From contig CM038218.1 in assembly GCA_021442155.1 (NCBI GenBank), forward strand, positions 64,416,474-64,480,473: 64,000 nucleotides of DNA. The letters run 5' to 3'. Below the pieces are notes generated by a model. That model searched no databases. It was not told where the DNA came from and saw only the letters and a program-made list of their open reading frames with translations. The stretch is from Cymbidium sinense. Taxonomy: Eukaryota; Streptophyta; Magnoliopsida; Asparagales; Orchidaceae. Position 1 is the stretch's first letter, and each line of letters opens with the position of its first letter. Shown one piece after another: positions 59,505-64,000 of this stretch. The position numbers and the translations under genes were made by a program.

Positions 59505-62500
59505 GTGGCATCCGATCCAAGATTGGATGACCAAGATTAATCTCATAATGTAAAGAGGATTGAATTTATTTGAGCAAACAAATCTAATCATGATCGTCCA
59601 TTCTGATCATGTGAAACATACGATGCATGATCTATCATCCATGAGCGAGGGAGTGCAAAGCTTATCTACCATTGTTCACGTGATTCAAGCTCACCCAAGC
59701 TTGGATCGATCTCAAATTGACCCCACACCTTCGCAAAGAGGATCCAATGGGATCCAATGGTCAAGATCGAGTGGGGTGGAAGTTTTCTTCAAAATGCTCC
59801 AACAAAATTTTACTCTAAGGTCAGTTTCAATTGCATACCTCACTAGAGCTCAAGACTAGTTGCCAAATCTGATTAAGGAAGCTTCATCTAGTAGAGATGA
59901 GGCCATGTTGATCATCAAAAGCTCCAATTTGAGGTGGATAGCTTGGGAGGCCAAAGCACAAGATGTAGATGGTCAGTGTTGATTGAAGTTCACCTTTCTA
60001 TCGAGAATCTTGGGGGATGTTTTGTTCTTGCTCGATTGGCTTCAAGGAAGGTGTGTGCAAAGTTAATTGCACTTTAGTGAAGAAATGAGCAAATGGGAAT
60101 CAGTGGGATACTCCCATATTTCAGCTTGAAGAAAATCGAGAATGGGGAAATGAGGAATGGGCTTGTGAGCTTGGGGAAGGTCTCTGATGTCTCATCTTGG
60201 GTAGCTAGGGCTCTGAAGAAATCAAATGTTCGAGATTGAGTGAAATGAAGGGGGATGGGGGGATACCTCCCCTCCTTCCCATGGATGATGGCCAATTTGG
60301 CTTCTTCTTAATGATTTGGCCATCTCACAGAGTTATGGAGGTCCTTGATGGATGAGGTGGCTCAATTTGGTTGGATGAGGGTGTGGAGGTGGCTGCTAAG
60401 GAAGGTAGTGGATGTCCTTGGTGATTTCAAATGCTCCAATGGGGGGGATGTGAAGGGTATACCCCCCCTTCCCTTAGATCGGCCATAGCTAGTTTGGCTT
60501 CTTCTTGATCATTTGGCCATTCATAGAGTTATGAAGGTCCTCGGTGAATAAGATGGCTCAATTTGGTTGGGTGAGAGTGTGGAGGTGACTACCAAGGAAG
60601 GTAGTGGATGTCCTTGGTGGTTTCAAATGCTCCAATGGGGGAGGTGAAGTGATTTCACCTCCCCATGGGTCATGGCCAACCCAACCACCCTTGGGTCTAT
60701 TTGGGCAGTGTCCTAGAAGCTTAGGTGGATCAATAAAAGAGTGTCAAGTGGCCAAGGAATGGAAATGACCCTTCCCTAAGTGATTTGTCTCATGCGATAC
60801 CCTTAGCTTAAGGGTAAGATGGTCATTTGGCATTGGATTTGATTTGGGCAGATTTGAAAAGTAGGTTGGCTCAAATTTCATGTCATTTAGAGTTGATTAA
60901 GTTCAATTTGGCTCAATTTGATCAATTTAGGTTAAATTGGGTTAGGTTGGGTAGAGTTGATCAACTAGTCAAATTAGATCAAACCAAGGGTTGGGTCAAG
61001 TTCATATGACCATTTGGAGTGTCTTGGTGTCATTGGTTTACTTCAATTTGGTTTAGATTTAGTTTTGGTTCATTTAAGTTCATTTAGGTAAAATGAGTTA
61101 AGTTGACCAATTTGACCCAATTGGCCAAATTAGTTTGGTTTGGGTTTGGTTGTTCATTTGGGATATTTTGTAGGTTTTGGTTGAGTTTAATTTATGTTGA
61201 TTGGGTTTTAAATTAGTTTGACCATTTAGGTCAAGTTGGGTTCAATAGGTCATTTGAGTCTAGTGAGTCAATTTGGCCCAATTAATGCTTTGGTCAAGTT
61301 CAATAATTAATTTGGAATGAACTTGAGCTATTGATTGCAATCAATTGGATTGAATTTATTTCACCCATTTTGGCTATTTAGGTCAATTTGGGTCAACTTG
61401 GGTCAAGAGGAACAATTGGGCTAGGCTTAGCTCAACTGAAGGTCAAGTCATGTTCAAATGTTGATTTTGGTTTGATTTGAATCATTAGTTTCAATAGATT
61501 TGATTTAGGTTTCAATTTGGTTAGTTTGAATTCATATGGGTTTAGGGGTTGACTTGGTTTGACCCAATTTATGATAATTGATTGACCTAAGATGATCAAT
61601 AATCATGTCATGAAGTTTGGTTTGGCTTATTCACTTTTATTTGAAGTGAATTGGATTTTGGTTCATATAGGTTAAATTGGTCACTTTGGGTTGAGTTAGC
61701 CAATTGGGATTAATTGGCTTGATTTTGGGTTGAGCTTGATTTAGTTGAGTTTATATATGAATTTGGAATTGATATATAAATCCAATTGCAATTGGTTTTG
61801 GGTTTAAATGAGTTTTGGTTCATTTTAATATTGCAAGTCAAATGGGTTAAGTTGGGTTTGACTTGGGTTGATTTTGATTTGGCTTGATGATTGTAAGTTT
61901 CATTTATATTTAGAATGGTGATTGAAGGTATAATTGATTTATAAGAAAATCAATTGAATTTGGGTTTCAAAATGAAGAAATTTGGCTAAGTTCATGGGTT
62001 TGGTTCATATAGCTTAGGTTTGGATTTTGATTTAGTTTGATTTAGTTTTGATTATTTGATTATATATTTGGGAATATTATTGAAGGGATAATTGATTCAT
62101 GAGAAAATTAATTGAATTGGAAGTGATTTGGGTAAGCTCATGAAGGTTAGTTCATAGGGCTTATAAAGGGTTTTAATTTAATTTGATTTATTTTCATTTA
62201 GTTTTGATCATTTGAATGTAGATTTGATTTATATTTAAGGAGATGATTGAAGATATAAATTGATTATAAGAAAAATCAATTAATTTTAGATTGGTTTGGA
62301 TGGGACCTTAGCTAAGTTCATGAAGGTTGGTTCACATGACTTAGGAGGGGTTTCAAGTTTGGATTTGATTCAATTTGGATCTTGATTTGGAATTGGGTTT
62401 GATTGTAAGTTTGATGGATTGATTAAGGGCTGAATTAATATTTGAGAAAATCAATTGAATTTGAATTGATTTGAATTTGGCTAAGGCTAGGTCCATAAGA

Positions 62501-62850
62501 TAAAAATCATAGGGCTTAGGTTCATTTAATTTGATTTGATTCATAATTGGTTATAGATTTCAATCATTTGATTTGGATTTAGATTTGGATTTTAATTTTG
62601 TATTTGAATTGAATTTGAGGTTTGGTTTTGAGAGGGTGAACAAGGATTGGGTTTAGGCTATAAGGTAGGTATATTTTCCTTAAGTCTAAGGCATAGCCTA
62701 GTCCTATGGTTAACCCTAAGTCCCTAGGCTTAGGTTAAGTGTTCACCTAAGTGCTAGAAGTGTCTTATGACTAAGGAATTTGTAGTGTCTAGAAGACTCC
62801 TAAGTCTAAGATGGGGAGATTGAGAACTCACTCCAAAATTGAGGTCAACA

Positions 62851-64000
62851 TGGTTCAAACTCCAAATCCAATATATAAGACAATGATTGAAGGCAAATAT
62901 CAAAGCAAGGGTTTGACTCAGTCATGTTTCAACAAATGCAGTGATTTCAACACAATTAGTCCTTTTCTCATCTTCAATCAGTATAGTCAGGATGTCTTGG
63001 TAAGTTCATCTTCTCCTTCCCGTCGGGTGTGGATTTAGCCTTGGATCAAGCCATACACACCTTGATTAATATTCATCTGATCTAGTTCATTCTTGGCCAG
63101 GTCCGAGTCACTGTGAGGGGCCTCTCACTATTAGAAGGGAGGAGGTCGATAAACACCACTTCTCCACATTGACATTTGATTTGACCCTGAGTTTCCCTCA
63201 CTAAAGAGGAAGGCTATCATGGTTCCTAAACCCGATCAATCATGTCGATTAATGATTCATTGCACTTCTTGGTTGCCCATCATAGTTCTAGTGAGGGCTA
63301 GTACTTCCTCTTTGGTCACCCTGAAGGGGAAGGTTATCTTGGCTTCTAAGATAGTCTCCCCTACCTTTGAGCTAAGTTCTAGCTCTCCTACCTACTATCC
63401 CATACCCAATACAAAATAAGAAGATCAAGCGACTAGTGAGCGGTGGGAGATCGATTCCCATGTCGATGAGGGTTCTTCTTGTGAGACCCCTCCACTCTTG
63501 AGTGGCAATAGGTTTCACCCCCTCTCAGCCTCAGATGGAGAGGAGGACTACAAGAGGATTGGTGCATCTCCTCCACCAACATCACACTTTAAGGTACTGG
63601 CTAGAGAGCAAAGGAAGCCCTATGTCGATCTTAAGGCATTTCCTCATCAAGTTGGTAGAGCCTACAGATGCTTAGAGTCTGGTGCATTATTTGATTTGGT
63701 ATGTGATTCCCAGGAGTGTTAGTGATCAGATCCATAGGGAGAAAGCCACTAAGGCTCGAGTTGCAGCCCAAGAAGGCAAGAGGGAGATAAGAGGTATGCT
63801 AGACAGCCGGCGGCCTCCGCACTAATAGACTTCTCTGATCGCCACCTTATTTGGGTTGATCATTCAGATAGCATTGTTCTCACGGTCATAGTCTTGATGC
63901 AAGAGGAGATCTCCGGTGAGAGGCGGTGTCTTACCATCACCGCTCCAATCTACCATCACTTGTATAGCATCTACCACCCCAGCTTGAAGCTCCTGTCCAG
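62851..64000 (+). pseudogene. X2 region between leader array and gag (possible ORF1 remnant)
   Basis: Resumes X2 after the nested LTRs and is homologous to X1 on minus from about 2,930. The open pieces are 62,811-63,038 (its first 40 bases lie in X3), 63,219-63,419 and 63,498-63,722. The last reads LKAFPHQVGRAYRCLESGAL, and in another frame ISDQIHREKATKARVAAQEG follows. This charged, helix-prone stretch resembles a structural ORF, but no family is recognised. X1 keeps a similar LKIVLCQVGGAL. Ogre elements have an ORF of unknown role here. Gag should follow right of the window. Confidence 0.5.

Larger units (their letters stand above)
47458..62850 (-). mobile_element. Solo LTR X3 (minus) in the X2 leader, split by X4
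   Basis: The two parts, 47,458-51,594 and 59,505-62,850, together make one X LTR of about 7.5 kb on the minus strand. Its start is TGTTGACCTCA at 62,850 and its end CAACACA at 47,458. No PBS or internal region is attached at either end, so it is a solo LTR. Flanks GGGCT (47,453-47,457) and TGGTT (62,851-62,855) may be a decayed 5 bp duplication, with three of five bases matching. The halves join at ATGCACTTTCTCGT / GTGGCATCCGATCC, which aligns with X1 near 9,590-9,690. Confidence 0.82.
37574..64000 (+). mobile_element. Giant Ty3/gypsy element X2, interrupted by nested solo LTRs
   Basis: The order is LTR 37,574-45,837, PBS 45,844-45,862, leader hairpin array 46,290-47,457, foreign block 47,458-62,850, then its own leader again from 62,851 to the window end. 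Across the block, GTGTGGG(CT) on the left and TGGTTCAAACTCC on the right reconstitute the junction seen uninterrupted in X1 on minus near 2,934-2,915. The LTR starts TATTGACC, so the terminal TG has become TA. Gag and pol lie right of the window. Confidence 0.8.

Noticed and set aside
60074..60295. 73-codon frame on minus
   Set aside because: X3 LTR interior, not kept in other copies.
37574..64000. A single huge palindromic element
   Set aside because: Alternating orientation is fully explained by nested solo LTRs with defined ends and a target-site duplication.
1..64000. tRNA, rRNA, telomere or classical satellite DNA
   Set aside because: None recognised on reading. The tandem arrays present belong to the X LTRs and leaders.

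Overview
The window is nuclear DNA of a seed plant, made almost entirely of nested transposable elements. The evidence is plant-type Ty3/gypsy, Copia, L1 and RTE elements, hAT-type MITEs and a plant mobile domain. The species cannot be fixed. The single host gene is GC-rich in AT-rich surroundings, which would suit a monocot or early-branching angiosperm, but that is only a guess. I see one probable host gene (28,861-29,370, minus), coding for a small two-span membrane protein of unknown function.

Layout. (1) 1-12,500 is the 5' part of a giant Ty3/gypsy element on the minus strand, called X1 here: a 7.1 kb LTR (12,500 back to 5,362), a tRNA-type primer binding site, a leader with a hairpin array, and a broken gag running off the left edge. 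(2) 12,560-28,624 is an RTE-type LINE fragment cut in two by a 14.5 kb LTR element (E, 12,940-27,416). E has about 4 kb LTRs and a decayed plant-mobile-domain reading frame, and I find no pol in it. (3) 28,625-37,573 is the host island: the membrane-protein gene, three MITEs, microsatellites, a Copia-like LTR on the minus strand, and an L1-type LINE lacking its 3' half. (4) 37,574-64,000 is a second X element (X2) on the plus strand, whose LTR is 8.3 kb. Its leader is interrupted at 47,458-62,850 by a solo X LTR on the minus strand (X3). X3 is itself split by another solo X LTR on the plus strand (X4, 51,595-59,499, 7.9 kb), which is flanked by a perfect 5 bp duplication, CTCGT. X2 resumes at 62,851.

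X1 and X2 point outward from the island, so one retrotransposon family accounts for about 39 kb of the 64 kb. Its PBS (TGGCGACTCC followed by GGGGA), very long LTRs, long region upstream of gag and CX2HX4HX4C gag knuckle resemble the Tat/Ogre lineage. The most unusual feature is its set of tandem arrays of short stem-loops in the leader, U3 and U5. In the leader array the stem sequence changes between units while both arms stay complementary and the loop (AATTTGGGTA) is kept.

All boundaries come from comparing copies by eye. No identity percentages or database results were computed. No tRNA or rRNA genes and no other host genes were recognised.
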